Source: Novosphingobium lentum NBRC 107847 (GTDB taxonomy: Bacteria > Pseudomonadota > Alphaproteobacteria > Sphingomonadales > Sphingomonadaceae). From it: 64,000 nucleotides of DNA. The translations under genes were made by a program, and so were the position numbers. This document shows positions 45,509 to 53,463 of this stretch, piece by piece; the stretch's first letter is position 1, and every line of letters starts with the position of its first letter. The stretch spans positions 124,001-188,000 of the forward strand of contig NZ_BCTW01000001.1 in NCBI RefSeq assembly GCF_001590965.1, given 5' to 3'. Below the pieces are notes generated by a model, which saw only the letters and a list, made by a program, of their open reading frames with translations, did not search any database and was not told the DNA's origin.

Positions 45509-46207
45509 ATGCTTACCGCTTTCGCCCTCGCCATCGGCCAGCTGGCCGACCGCCGGATCCTCGCCGTGCTGGCCAAGAGCCTTGCGATCACCGTGGTGCT
45601 GGTCGCCGCGCTGGGCTGGGGAGCGTGGCAGGGGATCGATTCGCTGGTTGCCGGGCTCGACGATTGGCTGCCCGACGGCCTTGGCGGGCTGCGTCAGCTG
45701 ATCGACGCGGTGGCCGCGATCATCGCCGCCTGGTTGTTGTTCCAGATCGTGGCGTTTGCGGTGATGCAGTTCTTTGCCGACGACGTGGTCGATGCGGTCG
45801 AGGCGCGCCACTATCCCGCTACCGCCGCGCTGGCGCAGCGCATCGGCGTGATCGGCAACGTGCGCATCGGGCTGGGCGGCGCGGCGCGTGCGGTGGTCTA
45901 CAACCTGGCCGCCGTGCCGTTCGCGATTGCGCTGCTGTTCACCGCGATCGGCCCGGCGCTGGCGTTCGGACTGGCCAACGCGCTGCTGATCGGGCGCGAG
46001 TTGAACGACATGGTCCGGTTCCGCTATCGCGATGCGGCGGGGCAGCCGCCGGCGCTGTTGCACAGCCTGACCCGGCTTGGGCTGGGCGGGATCGTGGTGC
46101 TGCTGTTGCTGGTGCCGTTCGTCAACCTGCTGTCGCCGGTGATCGGCGCCGCCATGGCGACACACCTTGTCCATCGCCGCAAACCTGGAGTGCCCGATGC
46201 GGGTTGA
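45509..46207 (+). CDS. EI24/CysZ-like membrane protein
   Basis: 232 residues with four or more hydrophobic segments and the polar motif LIGRELNDMVRFRYRDA, which marks the EI24 domain family that includes CysZ. CysZ is a sulfate channel in enterobacteria; the distant alphaproteobacterial members have no proven substrate. The 3' end overlaps the start of the next gene by 11 bases. Confidence 0.82.
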   Translation: MLTAFALAIGQLADRRILAVLAKSLAITVVLVAALGWGAWQGIDSLVAGLDDWLPDGLGGLRQLIDAVAAIIAAWLLFQIVAFAVMQFFADDVVDAVEARHYPATAALAQRIGVIGNVRIGLGGAARAVVYNLAAVPFAIALLFTAIGPALAFGLANALLIGRELNDMVRFRYRDAAGQPPALLHSLTRLGLGGIVVLLLLVPFVNLLSPVIGAAMATHLVHRRKPGVPDAG

Positions 46208-46658
46208 CCGCCTGTTGATGACCGCCGCGCTGGCCACCCTGTTGGCGGGATGCGGTGAAACCGGCGCCACGACCAGCGGCAGCGGCAAGGCCGCGACCAT
46301 CCGCAGCGTCGGCCGCCCGGCAACCTTGCGCCCGTCGACGGCACGTCCATCGACGGCGCGGCCCCAGGCGCAGATCCTGACCGCGCCCGGGCTCGAAGGC
46401 GTGATCGGCGCCGATGCCGACCAGCTGGTGCGGCAGTTCGGCCAGCCACGCCTCGACATCCACGAGGAAGACGCGCGCAAGCTGCAGTGGTCGGGCACTG
46501 CGTGCATCCTCGACATCTACCTGTATCCGCCCTCGGCTGGCGCGAGACCGTCCGCAACGTACGTAGACGCGAGGCGCGGCGACGGTCGCGACGTCGATCG
46601 CGCGGCCTGCATCGCCGCGCTGCGGACTACACCGGGTTCAGGCGTTCGTCGGCCTTAG
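46197..46658 (+). CDS. Putative lipoprotein of unknown function
   Basis: 153 residues from ATG 46197. The lipobox LLAGC predicts lipidated Cys19. A Ser/Thr/Pro/Arg repeat linker (LRPSTARPSTARP) separates it from a compact domain with LVRQFGQPRLDIHEEDARKLQW and SGTACILDIYLYP, where the two later cysteines may pair. The fold recalls BamE/SmpA-type small lipoproteins but I cannot assign it. It overlaps the EI24 gene, so it is co-translated. Confidence 0.8.
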   Translation: MRVDRLLMTAALATLLAGCGETGATTSGSGKAATIRSVGRPATLRPSTARPSTARPQAQILTAPGLEGVIGADADQLVRQFGQPRLDIHEEDARKLQWSGTACILDIYLYPPSAGARPSATYVDARRGDGRDVDRAACIAALRTTPGSGVRRP

Positions 46659-46676
46659 GCCGGGGCCAGCTGCTTT

Positions 46677-47240
46677 TCAGAACCAGCGCCGCTTGGTGCG
46701 GGTGTCGGGAATGCCGTCGCCATTGGTATCGACCACGGTCGTGCCGGCGGGGATCGCGGTCGATCCGGCCGGGACCACCACGGTTCGCCCCTCGGCCCGC
46801 GCGGCGCGCAGTTCGGCTTCGTGGGCGTGGCGTTCCGCGTCGATCGCGGCGAGATCGGTCTGGCGGTGACGGCGCATCGAATCATAGCTCCAGCGCATCT
46901 GCGTGTGCGCGAACAAGCACAGGAATCCGCCAGCCATCGCGATGTTCTTGAGCAGCATCGTCGACTGCACCTGATCGGTAAAATCGTGATGGAAAATCAG
47001 CCCGGTCAGCAGACAGAACCCCGCCAGCAGGATCGAGAAGATCCGCGTGAGGAAGCCCAGCGCGATGGCGAGCCCGGCGACCAGCTCGAAGATGCCCGCT
47101 GGCAGCGCAAGATCCGCCGGTTGCCCGGACTGCGCCATGTAGGCGCCCGTGGCCTGCAGCGCGAACAGTTTGCCCAGCCCGCCGAGGATGAAGATGAGGG
47201 CGAGCATCAGCCGCCCGATGAATGCCGCAACCTGGTTCAC
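46677..47240 (-). CDS. DoxX family membrane protein with C-terminal calcium-type motif
   Basis: 187 residues. The DoxX domain has four helices (AFIGRLMLALIFILGGLGK through HHDFTDQVQSTMLLKNIAMAGGFLCLF). An unusual C-terminal tail of about 65 residues is helical, then Val/Pro rich, and ends with DTNGDGIPD (171-179), the type-3/EF-like calcium-binding loop pattern. DoxX proteins are linked to redox or membrane stress with no defined reaction. It is next to the Rrf2 regulator and may be controlled by it. Confidence 0.87.
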   Translation of the reverse strand: MNQVAAFIGRLMLALIFILGGLGKLFALQATGAYMAQSGQPADLALPAGIFELVAGLAIALGFLTRIFSILLAGFCLLTGLIFHHDFTDQVQSTMLLKNIAMAGGFLCLFAHTQMRWSYDSMRRHRQTDLAAIDAERHAHEAELRAARAEGRTVVVPAGSTAIPAGTTVVDTNGDGIPDTRTKRRWF

Positions 47241-47291
47241 ACGCGCTCTCCCCGTGGGCGATGGCGCACGAAACGCGGCGCCGTCGGGGGA

Positions 47292-47747
47292 TCAATCGCC
47301 GGGGGGCGTGCAAGTTCCGTCGAGCGCGGGAATCACCCGCCATGGCGCGAACGCCGGCGCGCCAGGTTTGGCGATGTCGGCCAGCATGTGGCGGTCGAGC
47401 ACCGCCAGAAACGCGGCGAGCGCCTCGGCCAGCACGCTGCTCAAAGTGCAATCGCCACGCAAGGCGCAGTGCGCGCAATCGGCCAGTCGCAGGCCGCGTT
47501 CCATGCGCCGCACGACATCGCCGATCGCGATCGCATCGGCCGGCCGGGCCAGCGCCACGCCGCCACGGCGCCCGCGCAGGCTGGTCACGAAGCCTTCCTG
47601 CACCAGCCGCTGCGCGACTTTGGCAACGTGGTGATAAGACAGCCCCTGCTCTGACGCGAACGCCGGCAGCGCGATCGGCACGCCATCGCGCCGCGCCAGC
47701 ACGATCAGCAGGCGCAGGCCAAGGTCGGTGTGCTGGGTCAGTTGCAT
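47292..47747 (-). CDS. Rrf2 family regulator, NsrR-like
   Basis: 151 residues from ATG 47747, which has GGGACAG just upstream; an ATG four codons earlier lacks a binding site. The opening MQLTQHTDLGLRLLIVLA and winged helix are NsrR-like. Three cysteines, C91, C94 and C100 (CAHCALRGDC), can hold an Fe-S cluster, and Asp8 matches the fourth ligand reported for NsrR. Cysteine spacing (x2, x5) differs from the x4/x5 of Escherichia coli NsrR. It is divergent from a haemoglobin gene across a dyad, which supports NO-sensing repression. Confidence 0.8.
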   Translation of the reverse strand: MQLTQHTDLGLRLLIVLARRDGVPIALPAFASEQGLSYHHVAKVAQRLVQEGFVTSLRGRRGGVALARPADAIAIGDVVRRMERGLRLADCAHCALRGDCTLSSVLAEALAAFLAVLDRHMLADIAKPGAPAFAPWRVIPALDGTCTPPGD

Positions 47748-47782
47748 GGTCTGTCCCATGTCGGAATTGGCTTGCCGAAATC

Positions 47783-47814
47783 AAGCATTACAAATACAGG
47801 TATGTTGAATACTT
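47783..47814. promoter_or_regulatory. 32-bp imperfect dyad between nsrR-like and haemoglobin genes
   Basis: The left half AAGCATTACAAATAC and the reverse complement of the right half, AAGTATTCAACATAC, agree at 11 of 15 positions around a central ATAC-AG-GTAT. It lies 36 bp before the regulator start and 18 bp before the haemoglobin ATG, in the right place to block both promoters. The AAG...ATT half-site shape fits Rrf2/NsrR operators. Confidence 0.65.
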
Positions 47815-47831
47815 CATTAGAGGACCGAATC

Positions 47832-48281
47832 ATGCGCACCGCTTCCGAAGCCGCCAAGGCCATCGTCAAGGCCACCGCCCCCGCCATCGAAAAGCACGGC
47901 GTTGAGATCACCACCGCGATGTACGCCCGGCTGTTCACCGACCCGGCCGTAAAGGCGATGTTCGATCAGGCCGCGCAGACCAGCGGGGAACAGCCGCGCC
48001 GGCTCGCCAACGCCATCCTCGCGTATGCCAAAAACATCGACAAGCTGGAGAACCTCGGACCGGCAGTGGGGCGGATGGTCGCCCGCCATGTCGAAACCGG
48101 CGTAAAGGCCGAACATTACCCGCTGGTCGCCGCCGCGCTGCTGCCCGCGATCCGCGATGTGCTGGGCGCCGATGTGGCCACCGACGAAGTGCTCGCGGCA
48201 TGGGGCGAAGCGTACTGGATGCTCGCCGACATCCTCATCGCCGCCGAAGCGCAGGCTTATGAGGATCAGCAAGCCGCCTGA
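47832..48281 (+). CDS. Single-domain haemoglobin (globin domain of flavohaemoglobin type)
   Basis: 149 residues from ATG 47832. Key residues of Hmp are present: Tyr31 (B10), Gln54 (E7), proximal His86, and the proximal-pocket Tyr96 and Glu126. There is no FAD/NAD reductase domain, so an external reductase would be needed for NO dioxygenase activity. Divergent position from an NsrR-like gene supports a nitrosative-stress role. It converges on dcd across a large hairpin repeat. Confidence 0.9.
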   Translation: MRTASEAAKAIVKATAPAIEKHGVEITTAMYARLFTDPAVKAMFDQAAQTSGEQPRRLANAILAYAKNIDKLENLGPAVGRMVARHVETGVKAEHYPLVAAALLPAIRDVLGADVATDEVLAAWGEAYWMLADILIAAEAQAYEDQQAA

Positions 48282-48312
48282 GTGTGATCCGGCACCGTAG
48301 TTTCGGATCGTC

Positions 48313-48394
48313 CGGCATCGGCCCGCTCCTCCGCCCGGCCACCCACAGCGTAGAATTCCGTTGGGTGGCCGGGCGGGGGAGCGGGCCGGTGCCG
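48313..48394. repeat. Large intergenic palindrome, copy 1
   Basis: Two 33-bp arms (48313-48345 and 48362-48394) are inverted repeats with only two differences, both of which become G-U pairs in RNA on the plus strand, around a 16-bp loop. The core TGGTGGCC-like sequence (GGGTGGCCGGGCGG then GGAGCGGGC) recurs at 52.9 kb. Located between convergent genes, it may end or stabilise transcripts; it resembles a REP/ERIC-like dispersed element. Confidence 0.8.
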
Positions 48395-48397
48395 CAA

Positions 48398-48420
48398 TTG
48401 TTTCAGTGTAACTGAAACAA
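48398..48420. terminator. Hairpin at the dcd 3' end, possible bidirectional terminator
   Basis: A perfect 10-bp stem (TTGTTTCAGT / ACTGAAACAA) with a three-base loop starts four bases after the palindrome and three bases from the dcd stop. The T-rich 5' arm could serve either strand, but no long T-run follows on either, so termination is plausible rather than certain. Confidence 0.5.
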
Positions 48421-48423
48421 ACA

Positions 48424-48978
48424 CTAGAGACGCGGCAGGGTCACGCCGCGCTGGCCCATGTATTTGCCCGCGCGATCGGCATAGCTCGTCTCGCACGGCT
48501 CGTTCCCTTTCAGGAACAGGAACTGGCACGCGCCCTCGTTGGCGTAAATCTTGGCAGGCAGCGGGGTGGTGTTGGAAAACTCAAGCGTCACGTGCCCTTC
48601 CCAGCCCGGTTCGAGCGGGGTCACGTTCACGATGATGCCGCACCGCGCGTACGTCGATTTGCCCAGGCAGATCACCAGGATGTCGCGCGGCACGCGGAAA
48701 TATTCGACCGTGCGCGCCAGCGCGAAGCTGTTGGGCGGGATCACGCAGCAGTCGGTCGTGCGGTCGACGAAGCTGTCCGGATCGAACGCCTTGGGATCGA
48801 CCACCGAGGAATTGACGTTGGTGAAAATCTTGAACTCGGGCGCGACCCGCGCATCGTAGCCATACGACGACAGCCCGTACGAGATGCACCCGTCACGGCG
48901 CTGCGCCTCCACGAACGGTTCGATCATCGCGTGTTCGAGCGCCTGCTCGCGGATCCAGCGATCGGATTGTACTGACAA
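48424..48978 (-). CDS. dcd: dCTP deaminase
   Basis: 184 residues of the trimeric dUTPase-like fold. [36 protein letters not shown] contains the catalytic serine and glutamate region; [12 protein letters not shown] and the C-terminal [14 protein letters not shown] complete the family pattern. It makes dUTP from dCTP for thymidylate synthesis. The neighbour cdd also handles pyrimidine deamination. Length and start match the family. Confidence 0.97.
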   Translation of the reverse strand: MSVQSDRWIREQALEHAMIEPFVEAQRRDGCISYGLSSYGYDARVAPEFKIFTNVNSSVVDPKAFDPDSFVDRTTDCCVIPPNSFALARTVEYFRVPRDILVICLGKSTYARCGIIVNVTPLEPGWEGHVTLEFSNTTPLPAKIYANEGACQFLFLKGNEPCETSYADRAGKYMGQRGVTLPRL

Positions 48979-49051
48979 GCCACTTCCCCCTCGCGCCCCG
49001 CCGGGCGGTCATTTCATGCAAGCCGGATTGGCCGTTACGTTAAATTGGCCA

Positions 49052-49489
49052 CTACGTCAGATTGGCGGGCCCGAAGGCGCGCGGCAAGAGCGCGCTCAGG
49101 CGAAATTCCCCGGTCTCGTCGTGGCTGGCGCACAGCACCAGCGGATCGGTGCCGCCCAGTTGCGCCAGTTCGGTGATGACCTGGCGGCAGCGCCCGCACG
49201 GCGTCACCATGCTTTCGCCCAGCCGGTCTTCCAGCCCGCCGAACACCGCGACCGCGACCAGCCCCCCGCGCCGCCCGGCTTGCGCGGCGATGGCGCAGGC
49301 CACCGTCTCGGCGCACAGCGACAGGCCGTAGCTGGCGTTCTCGACATTGGCGCCGGTGACAATCTCACCATCGTCGAACAACAACGCCGCGCCGACGTGG
49401 AACCGCGAATAGGGCGCATAGGCCCGTGCTGCGGCCAGCCGAGCGGCAGCGACGAGTTCGGCGCGATCGAACGGCGTGCCGGCGGTCAT
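49052..49489 (-). CDS. cdd: Cytidine deaminase
   Basis: 145 residues from ATG 49489, which overlaps the stop of the GH25-like gene (ATGA). The zinc site is C59-A-E61 and PCGRC (C98, C101), with E61 the proton shuttle. It deaminates cytidine and deoxycytidine for salvage. The family's other motif, FHVGAALLFDDG...ANVENASYGL, is intact. It is adjacent to dcd on the same strand. Confidence 0.95.
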   Translation of the reverse strand: MTAGTPFDRAELVAAARLAAARAYAPYSRFHVGAALLFDDGEIVTGANVENASYGLSLCAETVACAIAAQAGRRGGLVAVAVFGGLEDRLGESMVTPCGRCRQVITELAQLGGTDPLVLCASHDETGEFRLSALLPRAFGPANLT

Positions 49490-50181
49490 GGCTGCACCAC
49501 CACCCAGCGCAGCGGGCTCGACGCGGCATCGTTGCGCAGGCGGTGGCTGGCGGTCCACATCACCCACGGGCGCCCGGCATATCCCGGCGCGAGGAAGTCG
49601 CCTTCCACCCAGACGTTGCGATCGATCATGGCGGCCAGATGATAGCGCGCCTCGAAGCTGCGCGACAGCATCAGGATCGCCGGCTTGCCGGTGTGCATCT
49701 CGATCTGGTTGAGGAACGTCGTCAGTTCGCCCTGCAGCGCGGCTTCGCTTGGCGGCGCGGGGCAGGCATCGGCGTCGAGGTCGAGCCGGATCGCGGGCGG
49801 CAGCAGCTTGGCATCGCGCGGCACGGTGGTGACGAAGTTGGCGGCCTGGCCATCGGCCGCAGTACACGGATCATAGACATGGACCGCGCCCGCCTGCATC
49901 CCTCGCTCGCGCGCCGACGCCAGCCCATCGGCAAACGCGGCATCGCGCGTGCCCGCACCGCGACTGGCGGTGAGGTAGGCGAAATCGGCACCGCGCGCCT
50001 TGAGCAAGCGCCAGTCGACCACGCCGTCACCCGAATCGATCCACACCCCCTGCAGCGGATAGCGATCGCGCGACGGCGTCCACGTGCGCGCCTCCCACCA
50101 GCCGATGCCCAGCGCCATGATCGCCGCGAGCAGGCCCGCCGCCAGCCACCGCTGCCGCGTCGCCTTGTTTGCTTTCGCCAT
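49486..50181 (-). CDS. GH25 (lysozyme)-like membrane or exported protein with altered site
   Basis: 231 residues. A basic N-terminus and hydrophobic segment (WLAAGLLAAIMALGIGWW) anchor or export it. The body resembles GH25 lysozymes: QGVWIDSGDGVVDWRLLKARGADFAYL. Where GH25 has GIDVS and later an acidic D-x-E pair, this protein has WIDSG and LDLDAD, so the catalytic glutamate appears replaced by aspartate. It may be inactive or have shifted specificity. It is coupled to cdd by an overlap, which is probably a matter of compact organisation. Confidence 0.75.
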   Translation of the reverse strand: MAKANKATRQRWLAAGLLAAIMALGIGWWEARTWTPSRDRYPLQGVWIDSGDGVVDWRLLKARGADFAYLTASRGAGTRDAAFADGLASARERGMQAGAVHVYDPCTAADGQAANFVTTVPRDAKLLPPAIRLDLDADACPAPPSEAALQGELTTFLNQIEMHTGKPAILMLSRSFEARYHLAAMIDRNVWVEGDFLAPGYAGRPWVMWTASHRLRNDAASSPLRWVVVQP

Positions 50182-50266
50182 TGAAACCCTTGTGCCCCGC
50201 GTCCCGCTGTTCTGTTGCGTGTTGCTTGTCGTTGATGATGTGGGACCGGCGCAGCCGTTCCGGCCC

Positions 50267-50749
50267 CTACCCCCTGATATGCAGCACGCAGATCAGCGTA
50301 AAGAGCCGCCGTGCCGTGGCAAAGTCGGTCTCCACTTTGCCGTCGAGCCGTTCCAGGAGCATCTCGGCGGCATCGTTGTGGACCCCGCGCCGGGCCATGT
50401 CGATCGTCTCGATCTCCTGCGCGGTGGCGCGGCGGATCGCCTGGTAATAGCTGTCGCAGATCGCGAAATAGTCGCGGATCGAGCGGCGGAAGCGCCCCAG
50501 CCCGAGGATGATCGTTTCCAGCGGTTCGCCCGCGTCGTCACCGATCATCAGCGCCAGCCGCCCGTCCTCCACCGACAGCCGCAGCCGGTAAGGGCCTTCG
50601 TGCCCAGCCTCGCACGACCGGATCGGACGAAAAAGATTTTCCTCGATCAGGTCGAAGATCGCGATCCTGCGCTCCTGCTCGATATCGGCATTCCGCCAGA
50701 TGATCGTCGCCTCGTCGAGGTCGATATGCGAAATGCGCGGGTCCGCCAT
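50267..50749 (-). CDS. UPF0262 family protein
   Basis: 160 residues from ATG 50749 (MADPRISHIDLDE). The sequence HEGPYRLRLSVEDGRLALMI, then the tail EIETIDMARRGVHNDAAEMLLERL, is typical of UPF0262, an alphaproteobacterial family of unknown function. The length matches the family, which is why this ATG was chosen over one 23 codons upstream. It is divergent from dnaB. Confidence 0.92.
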   Translation of the reverse strand: MADPRISHIDLDEATIIWRNADIEQERRIAIFDLIEENLFRPIRSCEAGHEGPYRLRLSVEDGRLALMIGDDAGEPLETIILGLGRFRRSIRDYFAICDSYYQAIRRATAQEIETIDMARRGVHNDAAEMLLERLDGKVETDFATARRLFTLICVLHIRG

Positions 50750-50887
50750 GGGACGGTCTGTTTCGCAGACGCGAAAGGGGCGGGCAAGCGGTTTGCCGAA
50801 ACGCTCCCCGCTATCCACAGGCGTCGTGACCCGATTGCGTCACCCGCCGCCTTGCCAGTGCCCCTCGCGCTGCTGCACAAGCGCGCG

Positions 50888-52396
50888 ATGCCGACCGAAG
50901 CCCTGCTCATCCGCGACACCGAAGAGATTCGCGCCCTGCCCTCGAACGTCGAGGCCGAGGCGGCGTTCCTTGGCGCGGTGCTGATCGACAACCGGATCAT
51001 CGAGGAAATCGGCGGAAAGCTGAAGCCCGAGCACTTTTTCGCGGCGGTCCACGGCCGGGTGTACGAGCGAATCGTCACGTTGCTCGATCGCAAGGCGGTG
51101 GTCACTCCGGTCACGCTCAAGCCCTATTTCGAAGTCGATGAAGGCCTGAAGGAACTGGGCGGTACCGCCTATCTCGCGCGGCTGACCGCCGATGGCCAGG
51201 GCCTGCTCAATCCGCGCGACCTGGCCGAACAGGTTTATGACCTGGCGCTGCTGCGCGAACTGATCACGGTGGGGCGCAACCTGGTGGCGGGTGCGATGGA
51301 CACCAGCGAATCGGTCGCCCCGCTCGAACAGGTGCAGCAGGCCGAAGCCGCGCTGTATGCCGTGGCCGAGGGCGCGCAGTCGGGCAGCGAGGCGCAAGGC
51401 TTTGCCGTCGCCACGCGCACCGCGCTGGGCATGATCGAGCAGGCGCTGCTGTCGGGCGGGCACATTTCGGGCACCACCACCGGCCTGACCTCGATCAACG
51501 AGAAGATCGGCGGGCTGCACGATTCGGATCTGATCATCCTCGCCGGGCGCCCGGGCATGGGCAAGACCTCGCTCGCCACCAACATCGCGTTCAACGCCGC
51601 CGACCGCATGCGCCGCGACATCGTCGATGGCATCGATCCGAAAGATTCGGTCGGCGCGGCCACCGCATTCTTCAGCCTGGAAATGAGCGCGGACCAGCTC
51701 GCCACGCGTATTCTGGCCGAACAATCGGGCATCAGTTCCGAAATGCTGCGCATGGGCAAGATCAGCCGTGAGGATTTCCAGCAGCTGTCGTTCGCCAGCC
51801 AGCGGCTGGCCGAACTGCCGCTGTACATCGACGATACGCCCGCGCTGTCGATCGCGGCGCTGCGCGCGCGCGCGCGGCGGTTGAAGCGGCGGCACGATGT
51901 CGGGCTGATCGTGGTCGATTATCTTCAGCTGCTGCAGGGATCGGGCCGCGCCAACGACAACCGCGTCAACGAGATTTCCGAGATCAGCCGGGGCCTGAAG
52001 ACGCTAGCCAAGGAGCTGTCGGTGCCGGTGATCGCGCTGTCGCAGCTATCCCGTGCGGTCGAACAGCGCGAAGACAAACGCCCGATGCTGTCGGACTTGC
52101 GCGAATCGGGCTCGATCGAGCAGGACGCCGACATGGTCTGGTTCGTGTACCGCGAGGACTATTACGTCGCGGCCAAGGAACCCAAAGTGCCGCAAGGCGC
52201 CGATGATCCCAAGATCCACGATGCCCACGCCGCCTGGCAGGCCGAGATGGAACGCGTTTATGGCCTAGCCGAACTGATCGTGGCCAAGCAGCGCCACGGC
52301 TCCACCGGCAAAGTGCGGATGAAGTTCGAACCGCGCATCACCCGCTTCTCCGACCTCGCCGATGACGAACGCGCGGGCAACAGCTACGACGATTAG
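50888..52396 (+). CDS. dnaB: Replicative DNA helicase DnaB
   Basis: 502 residues from ATG 50888. The N-terminal domain (ALPSNVEAEAAFLGAVLIDN) is followed by the RecA-like core: Walker A GRPGMGKT (220-227), then VDYLQLLQG, and SQLSRAVEQREDKRPMLSDLRESGSIEQDADMV. It unwinds DNA at the replication fork. No clear ribosome-binding site precedes the ATG; in-frame GTG 50858 and TTG 50852 are alternatives that would add 10-12 residues. Length fits the family with no intein. Confidence 0.96.
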   Translation: MPTEALLIRDTEEIRALPSNVEAEAAFLGAVLIDNRIIEEIGGKLKPEHFFAAVHGRVYERIVTLLDRKAVVTPVTLKPYFEVDEGLKELGGTAYLARLTADGQGLLNPRDLAEQVYDLALLRELITVGRNLVAGAMDTSESVAPLEQVQQAEAALYAVAEGAQSGSEAQGFAVATRTALGMIEQALLSGGHISGTTTGLTSINEKIGGLHDSDLIILAGRPGMGKTSLATNIAFNAADRMRRDIVDGIDPKDSVGAATAFFSLEMSADQLATRILAEQSGISSEMLRMGKISREDFQQLSFASQRLAELPLYIDDTPALSIAALRARARRLKRRHDVGLIVVDYLQLLQGSGRANDNRVNEISEISRGLKTLAKELSVPVIALSQLSRAVEQREDKRPMLSDLRESGSIEQDADMVWFVYREDYYVAAKEPKVPQGADDPKIHDAHAAWQAEMERVYGLAELIVAKQRHGSTGKVRMKFEPRITRFSDLADDERAGNSYDD

Positions 52397-52432
52397 GTCC
52401 GGGTCGAGCAGGGTCGGCTGCGTGCGAATTCC

Positions 52433-52461
52433 TTGACTTTCCGGGACTCACGCCCTAGCTG
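52433..52461 (+). promoter_or_regulatory. Putative sigma-70 promoter of rpoZ
   Basis: TTGACT at 52433-52438 and TAGCTG at 52456-52461 are separated by 17 bp. The -35 is near consensus; the -10 is weak. Predicted transcription would begin about 35 bp before the rpoZ ATG. Confidence 0.5.
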
Positions 52462-52502
52462 GCGCGCTTCCCTTCCAGATTCCACAAGTATCGGAGTGCC
52501 CG

Positions 52503-52847
52503 ATGGCGCGCGTTACCGTCGAAGATTGCGTCGACAAGATCCCCAACCGTTTCGACCTCGTGCTGCTTGCTGCAGAGCGTGCGCGCGCCATTTCGGGCGG
52601 TGCGGAGCTGACCATCGATCGCGACCGCGACAAGAACCCGGTAGTCGCGCTGCGCGAGATCGCGGACGAAACCGTGCGTCCCAAGCTCCTGCGCGAAAGC
52701 CTGGTCCAGTCGCTGCAGCGCGTGCTGCCCGAAGACGATGATGAAGTCGACGACATCGGCTCGCTGTCGCAATCGGCCGAAGCGCTGCGGATCACTGCCG
52801 CTGCCCCGGTGCGCAACACCTCGCTCGGCGCCGATTACGAAGGCTGA
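52503..52847 (+). CDS. rpoZ: RNA polymerase omega subunit
   Basis: 114 residues. [30 protein letters not shown] and [12 protein letters not shown] are the conserved omega core that helps assemble the beta-prime subunit and forms part of the ppGpp site. The C-terminal half is acidic and variable. In many alphaproteobacteria rpoZ is beside a (p)ppGpp synthase gene; here it follows dnaB and no such gene is present. Confidence 0.96.
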   Translation: MARVTVEDCVDKIPNRFDLVLLAAERARAISGGAELTIDRDRDKNPVVALREIADETVRPKLLRESLVQSLQRVLPEDDDEVDDIGSLSQSAEALRITAAAPVRNTSLGADYEG

Positions 52848-52884
52848 ATTTGTCCGGCTGACGCGGTTTCGGCTGTCGTCGGTA

Positions 52885-52948
52885 CGGTACCCGCCTGCTT
52901 CCCCGCCTATTCTGTCGGGTGGCCGGGCGGCGGAGCGGGCTGGTACCG
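52885..52948. repeat. Large intergenic palindrome, copy 2 (degenerate)
   Basis: The right half (52917-52948) matches the right arm of the 48.36 kb element at nearly every position. The left half (52885-52907) pairs with its end imperfectly (about 23 bp with two mismatches and two G-U pairs). It again lies between convergent genes, rpoZ and an exported protein, 38 bp after the rpoZ stop. Confidence 0.7.
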
Positions 52949-52967
52949 TCCCAACTCAGGAAGTGCG

Positions 52968-53378
52968 CTACCGCCGGGCCGCAGGGCAGGGGTAGGTTTT
53001 GCGGAACAGTTCGGTGATCGCGGCGCGCACGCTGGTGTGGTCGCGCACCGCCACCGGATAGCTGCGCATCTGGCCCAGAATATCGTCGCTGGTGAACGGC
53101 GCGCGCGGCGGCGGACAGCTGCTGGGGTGCCCCGCTGCCAGTTCACCGCGCAGCTGTGCGCGATAGGCTTGCGCCCCGCCGGCCGCCTCGGCCTTGAGCA
53201 GGCTGTAATCGCCCGAAAATAGCGCCATCGGCCCTTTGGCGTTGAGCGCTGCGGCCTTGGCCATGAACGCGGCGACCGACATGTCACCCGCCGCGCCATA
53301 CGCGGGAGCGGAAACGACCCCGATGACCATGGTCGCCGCGAGTGCCTTCGTCATCAGTACGCTTCGCCGTCCTGCCAT
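52968..53378 (-). CDS. Exported protein of unknown function
   Basis: 136 residues from ATG 53378, with GGGGAG seven bases upstream. A signal peptide ends near PAYGAAGD (about residue 30). The mature part is mostly helical (MSVAAFMAKAAALNAKGPMALF...YRAQLRGELA) and holds two cysteines, one in SSCPPPR and one in YPCPAARR, perhaps a disulfide. No family recognised. It is near, but divergent from, the DUF3667 gene. Confidence 0.75.
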   Translation of the reverse strand: MAGRRSVLMTKALAATMVIGVVSAPAYGAAGDMSVAAFMAKAAALNAKGPMALFSGDYSLLKAEAAGGAQAYRAQLRGELAAGHPSSCPPPRAPFTSDDILGQMRSYPVAVRDHTSVRAAITELFRKTYPCPAARR

Positions 53379-53463
53379 GGTGCTCCCCTTCTGGCCCGCT
53401 GCATGACCATCCTATCCAGCCCGCGCAGGCTTGGCTATGGCTGCGGCAGATCAGGAGGGCACA

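Noticed and set aside
47772..47785. TTGCCGAAATCAA as an FNR site before the single-domain haemoglobin
   Set aside because: One half-site is wrong and the spacing is 13 rather than 14 bases. The Rrf2-type dyad explains the region better.
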